Both the position numbers and the translations under genes were made by a program. A stretch of DNA of 64,000 nucleotides from Tomocerus qinae (lineage: Eukaryota > Arthropoda > Collembola > Entomobryomorpha > Tomoceridae), in contig CM034549.1 of NCBI GenBank assembly GCA_020055645.1, forward strand, positions 806,001 to 870,000. The letters are read 5' to 3'. Below are positions 1 to 11,605 of the stretch, piece after piece. Position 1 is the stretch's first letter. Every line of letters starts with the position of its first letter. The notes below the pieces were generated by a model. It searched no databases. It saw nothing but the letters and a program-made list of their open reading frames with translations, and was not told the DNA's origin.

Positions 1-947
1 GGCCTAACGAATAAAAGGCAAGAAGCACGCTTTATTATCTCATATCTATACATCACATACTCCTACAACCCTGCACCAAAAAAAGTCAAAGGGGCACGCG
101 AAAATGTCAGTGAAATTATTTTTGGCATTTCAACTGACACGAATAAAATATTTGTACTGTATTTGATTTTTTCAAAGCAAAATTTATTGATATCTTTATG
201 CCATTTTTTTTAATTTTTAAAGAATATGGAATATATTTCAATAAATTCAGGAATTTATTTCAGAGAAATATTTCAAATACAATGTCTGCTCACCTCGCAG
301 CATTTACCGTCGTTGGCTACGACTTCATCCATGACCAATATCATCGTCAAACATGGAAGCAGTTACATTCCAATTGGAAAGCGTGTAACAATACAGTGGT
401 AGTCAAAATTCATTAAAATAAGGCTGAAAGGAAATATTTATAACTCAAGATGTATTGATTTTTGTTCATGAACCGTCCCCCGAATACGGAAACTGAAAGC
501 AGATCTCAGATTCTCCTTTCGGACGGACGGGGGATATTATTATGCTAATTCCACGAAGCACCTGCACCTCTTCTGTCCTTCATATACGCGCTTCGTAACT
601 TGTTTTGCCGCCGTTTGTTCATATTTCCATTGTCGCCTGTTGTATACTGGATAGTATAGCATCAGTCCAAGTTTGTATTATGGAGAGATATGGTGGTCCA
701 CATTATAATACAGCCAATATTGATACCAAAAAAAGGCTACCAGATGACATAAATTTTTATTTCAACGAAATGTATAATAAAAATAAATTATAAATAAATA
801 ATAATTAAATAAACGAAAAATTTAAAGGAAAAATTTTAAATTAATGAAATACAAATAAATACTTATATACGTCTCTTTCAAATATTTCAAAAAATGTTTC
901 ATATTTATTTCCGAGAAATATTTTAAGTGCCATAACGAGCTAACGGG
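1..947. other. No gene seen; two copies of a short interspersed motif
   Basis: AT-rich non-coding sequence. Short open frames are broken and lack coding character. About 245-285 and 895-935 carry the core TTATTTCCGAGAAATATTT (variants allowed), a dispersed motif found at least seven times in the window. Confidence 0.5.
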
Positions 948-1195
948 CGTACAGATCTGTCTAGTGGTTCCACATTCCACAGCCGCTTCTTAGGCTGAGG
1001 TCTGGAGTTCGAATCTCTGGAACACTTCAGGTCTAAAAGATAGTCTGTAGTTGAGAACCGTAAACCGTTATTGCCGTATATTTGTTATTAGCATTGATTT
1101 GCTTATCTCAGTGATTGTCTATCAATGCCCTGACGGTGGTATATGGTGGATGTTCGGTTGCGGTTGGTTTGTATAAATATACGTGCTACGAGTTC
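948..1195 (+). repeat. tRNA-derived SINE
   Basis: The head looks like a decayed tRNA: an A-box-like TGTCTAGTGG near 958-967 and a B-box-like GAGTTCGAATCTC near 1004-1016, with a pyrimidine-rich stretch between. The body shares TTGCCGTATAT, then GTTATTAGCATTGATTTGC, with a reverse-strand copy at 35280-35530, which has its own tRNA-like head. Two copies sharing head and body argue for a SINE family rather than a tRNA gene; the head does not fold into a clean cloverleaf by eye. Ends are approximate. Confidence 0.65.
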
Positions 1196-1867
1196 TACCT
1201 AGCACAAGTCGAAGTCTGAAAAATGTGATTTACATTACGGGATAAGGTGGGTTGAAGTCAATAAGTGATTTGTCTGTTGTCACTGGCGGTCGGCTTACAA
1301 GTCCCGGGCCCTCTCTGCCCTCTGATTGCCGACCAGATCGAGTCGTTCTATCACTTTGTTCAGTACTTCTCAATTATAAGTCTCATCGTGTAGATCTGTA
1401 CACTTCAGTAAAGTTGTTCCGGGAGTCACTGCAAATAAGCCCTCGCGCCTTGAGCGGTAGTGTAGCTCTACTAATAAATAGTGGATGTCATACTCTCCCT
1501 CTAACACACACACGTGTCGGTCTACCAATCACGTAGTATAGAGATGTCTGACGAGACGTGTATAAATACTATATTTTTGTCCTCTGCTATTTAACAGGAG
1601 AATGTGTTGTAACATTTAGTGTGTGCTTGTTCGGAATGTTTTTCGGGGGACGTTGGGTTCCCGGGTTATGGTAGTTGGAGCAGAGGTGGGTTAAAAGAGG
1701 TTGATAATGTATGCACAGAAGAATACATAAGGAAAAGTTTATTACTCGGCGGGGCATTTCTCGACTCTCGACTGAACTATACTTACATACTCCGAGAGTG
1801 TAGAGTGCAGACGGTGTACAATTAAGTGTATGTGTATTTATGTATGCACCACCAAAATGCACTCGCA
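1196..1867. other. No gene or repeat recognised
   Basis: Open frames here on both strands lack domains and splice-site support. Nothing structural stands out. Confidence 0.4.
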
Positions 1868-1911
1868 ACTCTCCTAAATGTACTATCATTTTACTACTAC
1901 ATACTGTACAT

Positions 1912-1957
1912 ACTTACCTACCCAACTACAGAGTGCAATCTGTAGTTGGGTAAGTAG
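1912..1957. repeat. Inverted repeat (hairpin)
   Basis: TACCCAACTACAGA and TCTGTAGTTGGGTA face each other across an 8-bp spacer, with partial pairing continuing outward. A second short hairpin, GAGTGCCTCGAGTGGGGCACTC in form, follows near 1979-2000. Confidence 0.6.
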
Positions 1958-2034
1958 AAGTAGTAGTAAGTTTTAGAGGAGTGCCTCGAGTGGGGCACTC
2001 GTCTAAAAGACGTTTATAGCTGTACTAGTTGAAT

Positions 2035-2215
2035 CATAGCTCATGAAGTGTGCTAGAAAAATGTTGAAATAAGTAAATTTCTAGCGGCTAGCCGCTAGAA
2101 ATTTACTTATTTCAACTTTTACAAATTACAAATTCATTTAACATTTACAAATTCGGGCCAATACGCAGCCGCGGCTGCGTATTGGCCCGAATTTCATAGA
2201 CCGTTGATTATTTAG
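2035..2215. repeat. Element with two perfect palindromes
   Basis: 2063-2116 is a perfect 54-bp palindrome centred on GGCT|AGCC. 2149-2194 is a perfect 46-bp palindrome centred on CCG|CGG. They are 32 bp apart. A relative lies in reverse orientation at about 54835-54935, where only the outer half of each palindrome remains and the two halves abut. The unit is therefore a dispersed element that gained or lost its palindromic interior. No coding capacity. Confidence 0.75.
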
Positions 2216-2316
2216 TAGACCAATCTAAGCGTGTTGAAATGTAAAGCAAAACAGGTACTGATAGTTAGTGTAGTCATTACAAAACGATACATACAACTAA
2301 AGTGATTCGAATGTTT

Positions 2317-2450
2317 CCAGTGCTCCGCCCTCAGGGACAAAGTGACGACATGCTCTAGAAAACTGGTTTCCCCGGACCAGTTCTTTCCAACCACTTTCCC
2401 CCTGATTTCGATTCGGAGAACTGGTTGGGGAAACCAGTTTTCCGAACTCT
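2317..2450. mobile_element. MITE-like repeat, family shared with 52330-52505
   Basis: It shares with 52330-52505 the CGCCCTCAGGG start, GTGACGACATG/GTGACAACGTG, CCAGTTCTTTCCAACC, and CGATTCGGAGAACTGGTT. Internally, ACTGGTTTCCCC and GGGGAAACCAGT form an inverted repeat. The right end seems to be missing here. Confidence 0.6.
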
Positions 2451-2565
2451 ATTTATTTCAATAATTTCACTTTTCAACAAAAACTGATGTTAAACATTTC
2501 GCGAATTACGTAATTTATTTCTCTATTTATTTTAAGCGATATATTTCACTTGCCAATTGCTCTCC

Positions 2566-2669
2566 TTGTCCCAATTCTCAAAGTAAACAATTTTCTGGAC
2601 ATACTGTGGACCAACTGCTCTGACGGTAAGGTAATGTCCAGAAAATTGTTTATTTTGAGCTTGGGACAA
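2566..2669. repeat. Inverted repeat, arms about 37 bp
   Basis: TTGTCCCAATTCTCAAAGTA and onward to 2602 pairs with 2634-2669 (ATGTCCAGAAAATTGTTTA and onward). There are a few mismatches and a loop of about 31 bp. Likely a small non-autonomous element or its core. Confidence 0.65.
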
Positions 2670-4337
2670 CCTAATGTGCATATGGCGCGGCGCTGCTATG
2701 CATGGTTTTAGCAAACCTTGGGATGCCCAGTCCTAGGCCAGTCCCAGGCAATAATAAAAGAGTATTGCACGAGAAATAGGAGTGAGTAGATTAAAGAGTA
2801 AAGATATTGTGAATAGGAATGGGAATGTACACAAAAGATTTTATTTTTCTCTCTCTCTCCTCGCTCCATTCATATTATTATTATTATTATGTGTAGTACA
2901 TGCATGAGAGTTGTTCACTTACCTCTCCCCTTTTCATTTCCCACGTTAAGCACTCCTATTAATAAGTAGGTCATCCATACTCACCTGGAGCTACCAACTT
3001 TCTCCAACATACTCTTTCATCTTGGACTTGTAATATGTCATGCTAGTTACTTCTTTTCTTATTTCAACTTTGAAAATAAAATATTTGAAATAAATTAAAG
3101 ATAATAAAATGCATGCAAATTTCAAAGATATGCAATTCGCAAGTGTATTTACAATGCAGTTAATTCATTTTAAGTGAGATAAATATCATGCGCCCTATTT
3201 ATTCCAAATATTTTATTTTTAGGAGGTGTTTCACAATATTTCAAAAATTTCGCTTTTTTATTTCCGAGAAATGTTTCAATTGGCATGTTCTGCTCTCCTT
3301 GTGTATGTTGAAGTTGTGTGTGGATCTTTCTCTCGGTACATAGAAGGCTAGTTATGAGAAAGACTGCATAATACAAAATACAAATAGAAAAGATTATTGC
3401 ATAGAACGGAACTCACTCAACTCTCGGCATTTCTTTCATTACTTACAAATTCCCAGAAAAACTTCTCTCCGACATCCAAAAAGTATTCTAATCTTGTGAG
3501 ATGAAAGAAAGTCAACATTCATAAATATTCCTTGTCCTCTAACTACACAATACACTCTGATGAATCCCACCGACCACCACCACCTCACCCTACCCACTTA
3601 CCCATACCTTTACCACCTATCTCTCACAAAAACATTCCAGAAACATTTGGGAACCCACTATGTTATCTGTAAATCTTCTATCCGCTCTTATCATATAAAA
3701 ACATTTCAGAAGCATTTGTTGAAGCCAAAATCTTTCTCATATGTCGTCTGTAAAAATGCAGAAAAACTAGTAGTGTTCCCACTACTCATCCCATCGACGC
3801 TTTTTATATACCCTTTCGGATATTTGGACACACTTTCTTCTAAAGCACGGATGATATGGGGGAAATGTTTTATCTAGAATATAACATTTGGCAGGAAACA
3901 TCTGAAGAGTTTTGAGTAACATTTTGAATGTTTTGTGTGTTTCTAGAGAAAGAAGTTCTTTAGTTGTTTAACTGATTATGTATTCACATTTTCTACCTGC
4001 TTATTTCATATTGTATGGCTAAGAGAGAGTAGGGAGGACGAAGGAGACCAAAATGCAACCAAAGAAACGGAAGGAGAGCCGACACAATGCAATAAGGAAA
4101 ATTTCATTCTCTCTCTTCATGAATAAGAAACGAAATGGGAAGACAAGTCGAGGCATACATACATACATGCCATAGTAATAGATAATAAGATGGGGTCTTG
4201 TAAGTATGAATAATAAGAGTTGGAGAGGGACGGAGAGTTCTGACTACGAAACAATTGATTTAGCTAAGCAGTCCAGTTTATTAAAAGAATTTCACTCTCT
4301 CCAACCAACGACCTAATCTCTAGGCTATCTCATCTCT
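2670..4337. other. No gene seen
   Basis: AT-rich sequence. The dispersed TTATTTCCGAGAAATGTTT motif occurs near 3260-3290. The open frame 3560-3877 has no recognisable domain and low-complexity composition. Confidence 0.4.
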
Positions 4338-4339
4338 AT

Positions 4340-4381
<42 letters not shown>
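4338..4381 (+). repeat. (TAC)n microsatellite
   Basis: About 14 uninterrupted TAC/ACT triplets. Confidence 0.95.
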
Positions 4382-4561
4382 AGGGTATCCGTTCATGTCC
4401 CACCTACAAAGTTCAGACATTTCTCCCAAATAACGTATCAAAATAATAGTAACTATAATAGTAACTTGTGAATGTGTGATGGAAATTAAATCATCATGTC
4501 GGACAAATAAAAAATAATCTTCCTATATAAATTGGTGATCAGTTAATCATCCCAGGAAATG

Positions 4562-4763
4562 GTATCCGAATAACTTGTATAAATTATTTCGTATATTCGT
4601 GTACAAATGCGAACGCATGACTATCGATATAAGGGATAGTAATGTATTAATAATCATGGCAATGATCATAATAATCAATGCTAAGAGCATATACAAAATA
4701 TCCATTTGCATATACAAGACATCACTTATACGAAATAATTTATACAAGTTATCCGTGATCCTC
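4562..4763. repeat. Inverted-repeat element, arms about 35 bp
   Basis: 4562-4596 (ATCCGAATAACTTGTATAAA and onward) is nearly the reverse complement of 4729-4763. The 132-bp interior is AT-rich. The overlapping opposite-strand open frames here are by-products of this symmetry. Confidence 0.7.
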
Positions 4764-5419
4764 AGGAAATACGCAGATGACAATAAAGTTTCTTTGTCGT
4801 GTATTCCATATACATAGTGTGCGAGTTTGATAATTGCAGTTGATGTGTACTATTTATTCATTTAATCATTTAGCTTTTATATTACATATTTATCTACTGG
4901 TGAAGTGTAGCCCTGATATGATAGTTTACAAAATTTACCACTTTTTAGGCTTTTTTACCATCACAGTGGTAAAAATGCATTTAATGGTAAAAATGGTAAA
5001 TTTTAGCGATTGATTGGACACCTTAAATAGATACACTAGACTTCCTAAAGTATAGGTTTTATAACTTTAATGTTCTAAGAAATATTTCCAATTAGCCCCT
5101 TAATTAATCAAACTAATCCTATTTATTAGATTGTTCACCGAAAGTTATAAAAGATGCTACTTAAACCATGACTAATGCATTTAGCATCGCCAATTTAAAG
5201 TTAAAAATTAAAAATTGATATGAATGTGCCAATTTAATTGCAATTGATTTCTCAATCGGCAAATGAGGGCTGTTAGTGCCCCTATTGGTTGAATACAACT
5301 CTGATTAATAAACAATTATCAATTTGTGGCAACTATCATCGGCTGCTAAGCTATTTCATACTTTGGCGCCGAATTTTGTTCAAAATTTAAACACAAAATT
5401 TAAATGAGACTATTTTTTA

Positions 5420-6390
5420 GCTCGCCTGAATAAGGCAGCTTATAGAACCGTCCGTCCGTCCCCACGATAACTTTCGAAAGCAATGACGGATATTGACCAA
5501 ACTTGGTAAAAACAATGCCTATGGACCACTGACGATCCCTATTGAATTGGGAGCAAATCTGTAACTTTTGAAGGCAATGATGGAAGCTAACTTAACTTGG
5601 AAACAACAATGCCTATGAACTAGTGACGAACCCTATTCATGCTGGTTCAAATCGGTCCATTGGTTGCTGAGATACCGCGCGCTCACTTTGTCTTTATTTT
5701 GATAGTCAAAATGAAAATTTGGCATTAAATGGACATTAAAAAGTTAAATGGCGTTTCCTATAAATTGTTAGCGAGATAGTATAAAATATTTCAATCCGCT
5801 TCTACCAAATTTAAGGTTTTATAATAAAGCAAATTAAACCGGAAAATAACTATTAGACGATGGAAAAAAATTTCCTTTAAATTTTGATAATCATTATTAA
5901 CCGATTTTAATTTTCTGTAGATTTTAATACTCATAATCACTCAAGATTGAATATATGTTGATTTTCATAGTCAACATTAATCAATATTGTTTTTCTGTTG
6001 ATTTTCATAGTCAACATTAATCAATTTTGATTTTCGGTTGATTTTCATAGTCAACAATAATCAATGTTGCTTTTCGGTTGATTTTTATATTCAGCATTAA
6101 TCAATTTTGATTTTCTGTTGATTATGATAATCGATATCAATCAATTGGGATGGCCTGTTGATTTTAATACTCAATGTTAATCAATTTTGATTTTCTGTTG
6201 ATTTTGAAAGTCAACATCAAACTATTTTAATTTGCTGTTGGTTTTTATATTGAATATGAATTATATTAATCTAGTTTGAATTAGTTCTTACTTTAATAAT
6301 CAAAATAAATTTATTTCTTTTATTATTACAACCAAAATGTGCACACGGTCCCCTTTACTCAGGCGAGCTTCTGTTACGGCTTGCTGTAGG
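5420..6390. mobile_element. Inner element carrying a 40-bp minisatellite
   Basis: It begins AGCTCGCCTGAATAAGG and ends with TACTCAGGCGAGCTT, GGCTTGCTGTAGG and a T run, so its ends are partly inverted (AAGCTCGCCTGAGTAAAGG against the start). Relatives are at 13170-13680 (reverse orientation) and, much decayed, at 48705-49440. The GTCCGTCCGTCC start and the following run are of a kind common in invertebrate repeats. Insertion into the outer element is shown by the uninterrupted site near 55600. Confidence 0.7.
5877..6277 (+). repeat. 40-bp minisatellite, about 10 units
   Basis: Units run GTTGATTTTCATAGTCAACA, then TTAATCAATTTTGATTTTCT, with an exact 40-bp step from 5957 onward and more diverged units at both edges. 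The first half of each unit is itself a small inverted repeat (GTTGA...TCAAC). Confidence 0.88.
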
Positions 6391-6512
6391 TTTTTACCAT
6401 TTATACCACTTATCACTACTTTTTAGGTAGTGGTATTTAACGTTAAATACCATTAAAAACCACTTACCACTGGTAAGTGGTATTTTGTACACTAAGCCCT
6501 CAAGCCCTGATA

Positions 6513-8699
6513 CACTTACATACATAGAGAAACTCAAAAAACTGTAAAGTAACTGTAAAGAATGGTTAATATTAGATTATGTCAAAAAGAATGATTGTAT
6601 TTAGTAATTTGATTATGGAGTCACGTAACCTTTGGTAATGTACATACAACAAGATTATTATCAAGGTTTTCAATTCTTCTGTTATATAAGAGCGTATTTT
6701 GCATTGTATAAAACTGTGTTGAAGGTAGGAATATATACAAAGATTCAGGAAGACAAATCCTAATTTTTTTATGATAGACAATTTTAGCTTTTCTCAGAGT
6801 ATTTAGCGTAGTTTCCCATATTGACATACACGACTGCAGTCTGTATGACATACAGTATATAATACTAAAGTAAGTCAGAAAAATGTTATATTTAATGTTA
6901 TTACTACAATGTCCGAATTTTAATATATTTTTTATATTATTTAATAGGGATTTAGTACAGGCATTATCTGAGAAAAGAGACTGGCAATTTACAGGTGTAA
7001 GAGAACTCTTTTCAATAACATATATAAACCTGTCTGAATTTAAAATATTCAAAATCTTTCTAACAGAAATGTATGTTTTCTATGTGTTATTATGTTGCCC
7101 TTTCAAAACTACATCAGTCAGTAGCAATGATTTCCAATAAAAATAGATAATGACTACCCTGTACATGTTTGATATCCCAAGAGGAAGGAGTTGGTATAAG
7201 TAGATTGAGAGAGAAGGTTCTTTTGATGATAAGTAATAGAGAGTACATAAGAGTCCTTAAGGACCTGTACAGAGTGGTTGGTTGGGATGATGATGATGAT
7301 AGGCTATCTCTCCCTTCTCTCTTGTGGCCACCATGTAGCAGTTCAAACTTTGATGTTCCCTCCGATTTCCGAGACGATGAGCAGGATGAGTGAGAATCCG
7401 GGAGTGAGATGTCTGGAACAATAGTTACCCATACACAGAAATCTTCTGGTCTGGGTATGTGTGGTGGGCGCCGGATCTTGGAGATAAGTCACGCAGAATG
7501 TTTAGAGATGAAGCTAACTCTTGACTATTCTAATGTCCAAATAACACTATTCAATTTACATTATTACTTTCCACCGTCTGAAATATTACACTCCCTTTAC
7601 CAAACACCGTCAACACACCATTATACACCCGAAACTTATAATATATTCTTTACACCCAATAAAAAGTTACAGTTTACTTCCACAGTGAACATAAACAAAA
7701 AAGTAAAAGTTTGATTTATCATTTTACAGAAAATCTTCAATACTTTCATTTTGTAAAGTCCCTTCGTCCCTTGATGTTCGTCAAAGTCATAATATTTTCT
7801 GAAACAAGTGCTACAAGTCTCCCGACCTTTAATTGAATTCAATTTGCCTTATAGGGCCGAAAAACAGATTTTTGAAATAATATTAGTTCCAGGACATTTG
7901 AACTCATTCAATCCGGAAAGAGTATATTGACAATATGAATTTACATGGAATATACACTAAGGTCAGGCAAACATTAATTACTTAGCAAAATATTTATAGT
8001 TTTTCCTTACACCGCTACTAGCTTTGAACTTTCCACCGGAATTTATTGGAGATGGAGTTATTATAGAGTGGAGGCTGTAATGTAGAAGTTACGGTGTGTA
8101 GTTTGGTAGTGCATAATATACAAGTCAACATGTTTTTGCATATTTATTACCCAGAGACTGGAGCTAGGCAGGTGCCTCCTCGCATTTATTATTATGTTGT
8201 GTCGGGAAGAGGTTTTAATAGTGGAGCCTGGAGGTAAAGCGGAAGGAGTCGGAGAGTAAATCGTCTTCAAAAGATAGCTGATGAGATAGGGAAATACATA
8301 ATCTCCACCTCCTGCTGTGCCTTAATATAGATATTTATGCACACCAAAGTGAATTAGGTCCTCACGTCTCACAACCATACCATTCAATACCTCTCAAAGT
8401 GACCACTTCTACTTTAAAAAAAGTATAACTCATCGAGAGACGCAGGAAAATAAAATTTCCATTTAGTCAGATTAGGGCGTAATGCACCAGCCTCCCGGTT
8501 GAAATTATTTTTTAATCATTTTATAGCATTATGAAATTAAGTCTCGAACTGCATTTGAAGTTTTTGGCGGAGGCAATTGGTGGCCCATCACTAAATTAAC
8601 ATGAATAGGCATTGAAATGTCCCTAATACCTGTCTGTGTTATCCTAGGAGTTGTGAGAAACGTCTATTAGGAATAATTATGATACGGGAGTAGATACCA
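6513..8699. other. No gene recognised
   Basis: Open frames of 69-143 codons occur on both strands (for example 6621-7052 minus, 7409-7714 plus). They have no recognisable domain, overlap each other and are AT-driven, so I do not call them. Confidence 0.4.
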
Positions 8700-10115
8700 A
8701 TGTGCTAATTCGCTGTTAACTATTAACTGGTTATTGAAGACCAAACAGTCTGTTGTCTTCACCTGGTATCGATCAATGCAATCAGTGTTCAATGACCAGC
8801 CGGGTGGTTGGTTAAAATGGCTGGCTAAAATGGCCAGCCGGCTGGTTGAAATTCTTGTTAGCCAGTGGCTAAAATGGCTGAAATGGCCAAAAATAGTCAA
8901 ATGGGGGTATTTGAACTGAGAAAATCATCCTCGACTTGGCGGGAAACTTAAAAAATCATGATTTTTGGCCATTTTAGCCACTAGCCATTTCAGCCACTTT
9001 AGCCGGATGGCTGGTCAAAATCATTTTTAGCCGGCTAAAATGGAACACTGAATGCAATATTGTCATTTAGATTGTTTTCAGGCGATACAATCACGATTTA
9101 TGATGAACCCAAATTGAACGAGTATCGTGTCTGTCTTCAAATATTTAGGAGTTCATATTGATCCAAATCTGTCTTATAATGTTCATTTTGAAACAGTTAG
9201 TAAACTGGCATCTGCTATCAGAGCAATCCATGAAGTAAAAAAGATTAATCCCGTTTAAAGTCATAAATCCTCATAAACAATTATATTATTAATATTCCAA
9301 TTCTTGAATACGGTATCACCATATATAATCCATCAAAATTTGACAAATTACCTGACTTTCAAAGCAAGATTAATAACCATTTATTAGTTTACTCGTTACG
9401 TATCTTTCAATACTTTAATATGAGTAAGTATTAAACTAAAAACTTTTGGATGAACAAAGTTAAAATGCTTTATACGATTGTACGTTAAAAAACAATGCGC
9501 CAGCGCTCATTCCAAAAGAGTCTATTAAAAAAAATCAAAATCAGCGCTTTATAGTCAAGGTACATAAGCCGCAGCTTTTCTCCAGTAACAGACTTTATAG
9601 TAGATTTGTAGTTAATTTCCCAAGTAATTTACCTATTAGACAGAGGTAACCTTTAAATCTAAAGGAAAGACTTATTTTTGACGGTCACTAACGTATATAA
9701 AATTATGATACATGGATCACCAGTTCAATTATTAAGAATCATTCATGGTTAACCCCCAAGATAAATTAAGTTCCAGGAAAACTAAACAATGCAATAATTT
9801 AACGGTGCTCGCACATAACACAGGGCTCTTCGCCAAAAGTCCACTTCGTTATATCAATCATTCGTGCCATCAATTCTTGAAATTTCCTCTCACGTAAGTC
9901 AAAAACCGATTCTGTAAGTCTTTTCTTCAATATTAAAACTGTTTATTAGATATGAGGAAAAATATATTCCTGCAATTCTCAAATTTTGTTGATGTACGAT
10001 ATTGTATCATTGTATGTATGAACTCAAAGTTCTTTTGTACAGTTGTAAATAAATAACTGACTAATCGCAAGCTGAAATGGTAACGACTCGGCGTGTTTAG
10101 GGAGTAAGGCAATGG
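8700..10115 (+). pseudogene. Decayed 3' part of a CR1-like LINE, split by a MITE
   Basis: Around 9135-9245 the translation reads VFKYLGVHIDPNLSYNVHF, then SALASAIRAIHEVKK-like sequence, matching the C-terminal region of the LINE at 20565-21581 (FKYLGVILDPTLNFKAHF). Near 9825 TGLFAKSPLRYINHS matches its TALFAKSPIYFSN. The 3' untranslated match CGACTCGGC...GGGAGTAAGG is at about 10083-10110. Many stops and frameshifts make it dead. The piece before 8775 (KTKQSVVF) continues the same protein, so the 8783-9050 element is inserted in it. Confidence 0.8.
8783..9050. mobile_element. hAT-type MITE, 268 bp, exact 8-bp target duplication
   Basis: The ends are CAGTGTTCAATGACCAGCC and the inverse of CAGTGTTCCATTTTAGCCGG. 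AATGCAAT flanks it at 8775-8782 and 9051-9058. The interior repeats TGGCTAAAATGG/GGCCATTTTAGCC in both orientations. An 8-bp duplication with CA-starting TIRs is the hAT signature. A degenerate relative is at 47050-47365. Confidence 0.85.
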
Positions 10116-11275
10116 GTGTTTTTCTAAAATTGAAAAATTGTGGTGCATTGGATGTGATTGTAATGGGTATGGAATGGAGATGTAGGAAGTAAATGGGGAT
10201 TTCGGTTAATGTAAATGCATTTGAGTGTTGCTGTGAGTGCGTGGAAGAGAGTAGAAGAAGTGCATTATATTATTGTGTGCTTTGTGGATTAGATTGGTAG
10301 TGACACTGTGGATGTTTTTCTCCTGTTGTGTATGTATTGTGATAAAGTGGGGTGGTGGATGGAGGGGCACTTGTATCCTCACCCTCCTGCCATTTCGTGG
10401 ATTATCCATAATGGATCACCACTGCGGCTTCCCAAAACCATTTACATAATAATCATATACAGTACAAAACATTCTCCTTTCAACTTGACTTATCTTTACG
10501 TACACAACTGTATTAAGGATGCCCGTCAAAATAAGTCTTGCTAAGCTAAAATGCCAGCTGTATCGAAAGAAAATGAATATTTTTTACTCAGGTGGGGAGA
10601 TTTAGAGTTTTGGCACATATAAAAATACTTTTACACCGCATGGTTGTACATTGTACCGTCGAAAAACAATCAATTACATTACAAGTGCTGCGCCTGTCGC
10701 CGTGCCAGTTAACTGTTTGTAGTGAATTAACCCATGGTCACCCATGTACACGCACTGCACAGTCAAACTGTACTCCCGTATACTAATTCCACTTTGAAAA
10801 AATTGTTTCCACCTATCTAGTGGTTATGGTGCCATTGAGATTGAAGACATCCTCCGAAATCTCTCCAATGGAAAAAAAATAATATACTACATTAATATAT
10901 GGTTGATAATATGATAATAATAATACTATATGTATATTATCACATAATATAGTTAATTGCAAGCTAATTTTCACATGGCGCAATACAAAAATGAATCAAG
11001 AACGGTTTCAACCGGGAGACTGATGCATAAATGTTTATTAAATTGCGCCATATTCTGACTACACAGAAAATTTATTTTTTCTGGTTTTCCTTGTGTTTCT
11101 ACTAGATTAGTGTCTTATGATGTTTACCTTTTTTTTTAAAAAAAAGAATTACTGAAATAAGAAATAAATGCCATGTATTTATTGTATGCCTGGACGGTGT
11201 TAGAACGTTGGAAGAATGGGGGACTGCGTGGAGTTGTACAGAGTTAGTATAATAGGAGTGAGTGGTTCACTCATA
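10116..11275. other. No gene recognised
   Basis: Non-coding and AT-rich. 10206-10544 has open frames on both strands without domain content. Confidence 0.4.
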
Positions 11276-11605
11276 TTAGTTTCCGGCTCGACGAGACAGA
11301 CCTGGCTCGGCTCGCTGAAATTTATTTAAAGTGGCTCTGCTCGCCCTGTTGGATGAGGTGGCTCACCCTTGACTCTTTTCGGCTCGCTCAAAAATTTTCC
11401 CGCTATTTTTATTTTAAACCTACAGGATTCTTAACCATTAGTGGCTCGATTTTTCAGCGAGCTGAGCCATGGACGCGGTTTGGCTCGGTCGTAATGTTAT
11501 TGAGGGTCTGGCTCGGTCGTAATGCTATTGAGGGTCTGGCTCGGCTCGCTCAATGTTATTGCAGGACAGTGGCTCGGCTCTGCTCGCTGACTTAAACTAG
11601 CATGT
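11276..11605. repeat. GGCTCG-rich repeat, family shared with 56825-57075
   Basis: It starts TTAGTTTCCGGCTCGACG and holds many GGCTCG/CGAGCC words. It shares TTTTCCCGC, then ATTTTTATTTTAAACC, then TTAACCATTAGTGGCTCGAT with the 56.8-kb copy, whose ends look like TIRs (TTTCTGGCTCGA and CGAGCCGGAA). Likely a non-autonomous DNA element. Confidence 0.65.

Larger units (their letters stand above)
4919..6502. mobile_element. Outer non-autonomous DNA transposon with a second element nested inside
   Basis: The left end reads AGTTTACAAAATTTACCACT and the right end ATTTTGTACACT, so the TIR is approximately AGTGTACAAAATxxACC. The direct repeat AGCCCTGATA flanks it at 4909-4918 and 6503-6512. The left half (4925-5400) recurs reversed at 54165-54610 and the right end (6391-6495) recurs at 55600-55717. 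The 55.6-kb copy reads straight through ACTATTTTTACCATTT, where this copy is split by the 5420-6390 insert. No open frame for a transposase; presumably moved in trans. Confidence 0.7.

Noticed and set aside
1004..1016. tRNA gene at the B-box-like GAGTTCGAATCTC
   Set aside because: No clean cloverleaf, and the head is joined to a body shared with a second copy; a SINE explains it better.
6621..7052. 143-codon minus-strand open frame
   Set aside because: AT-rich, overlaps other frames, and no family resemblance.
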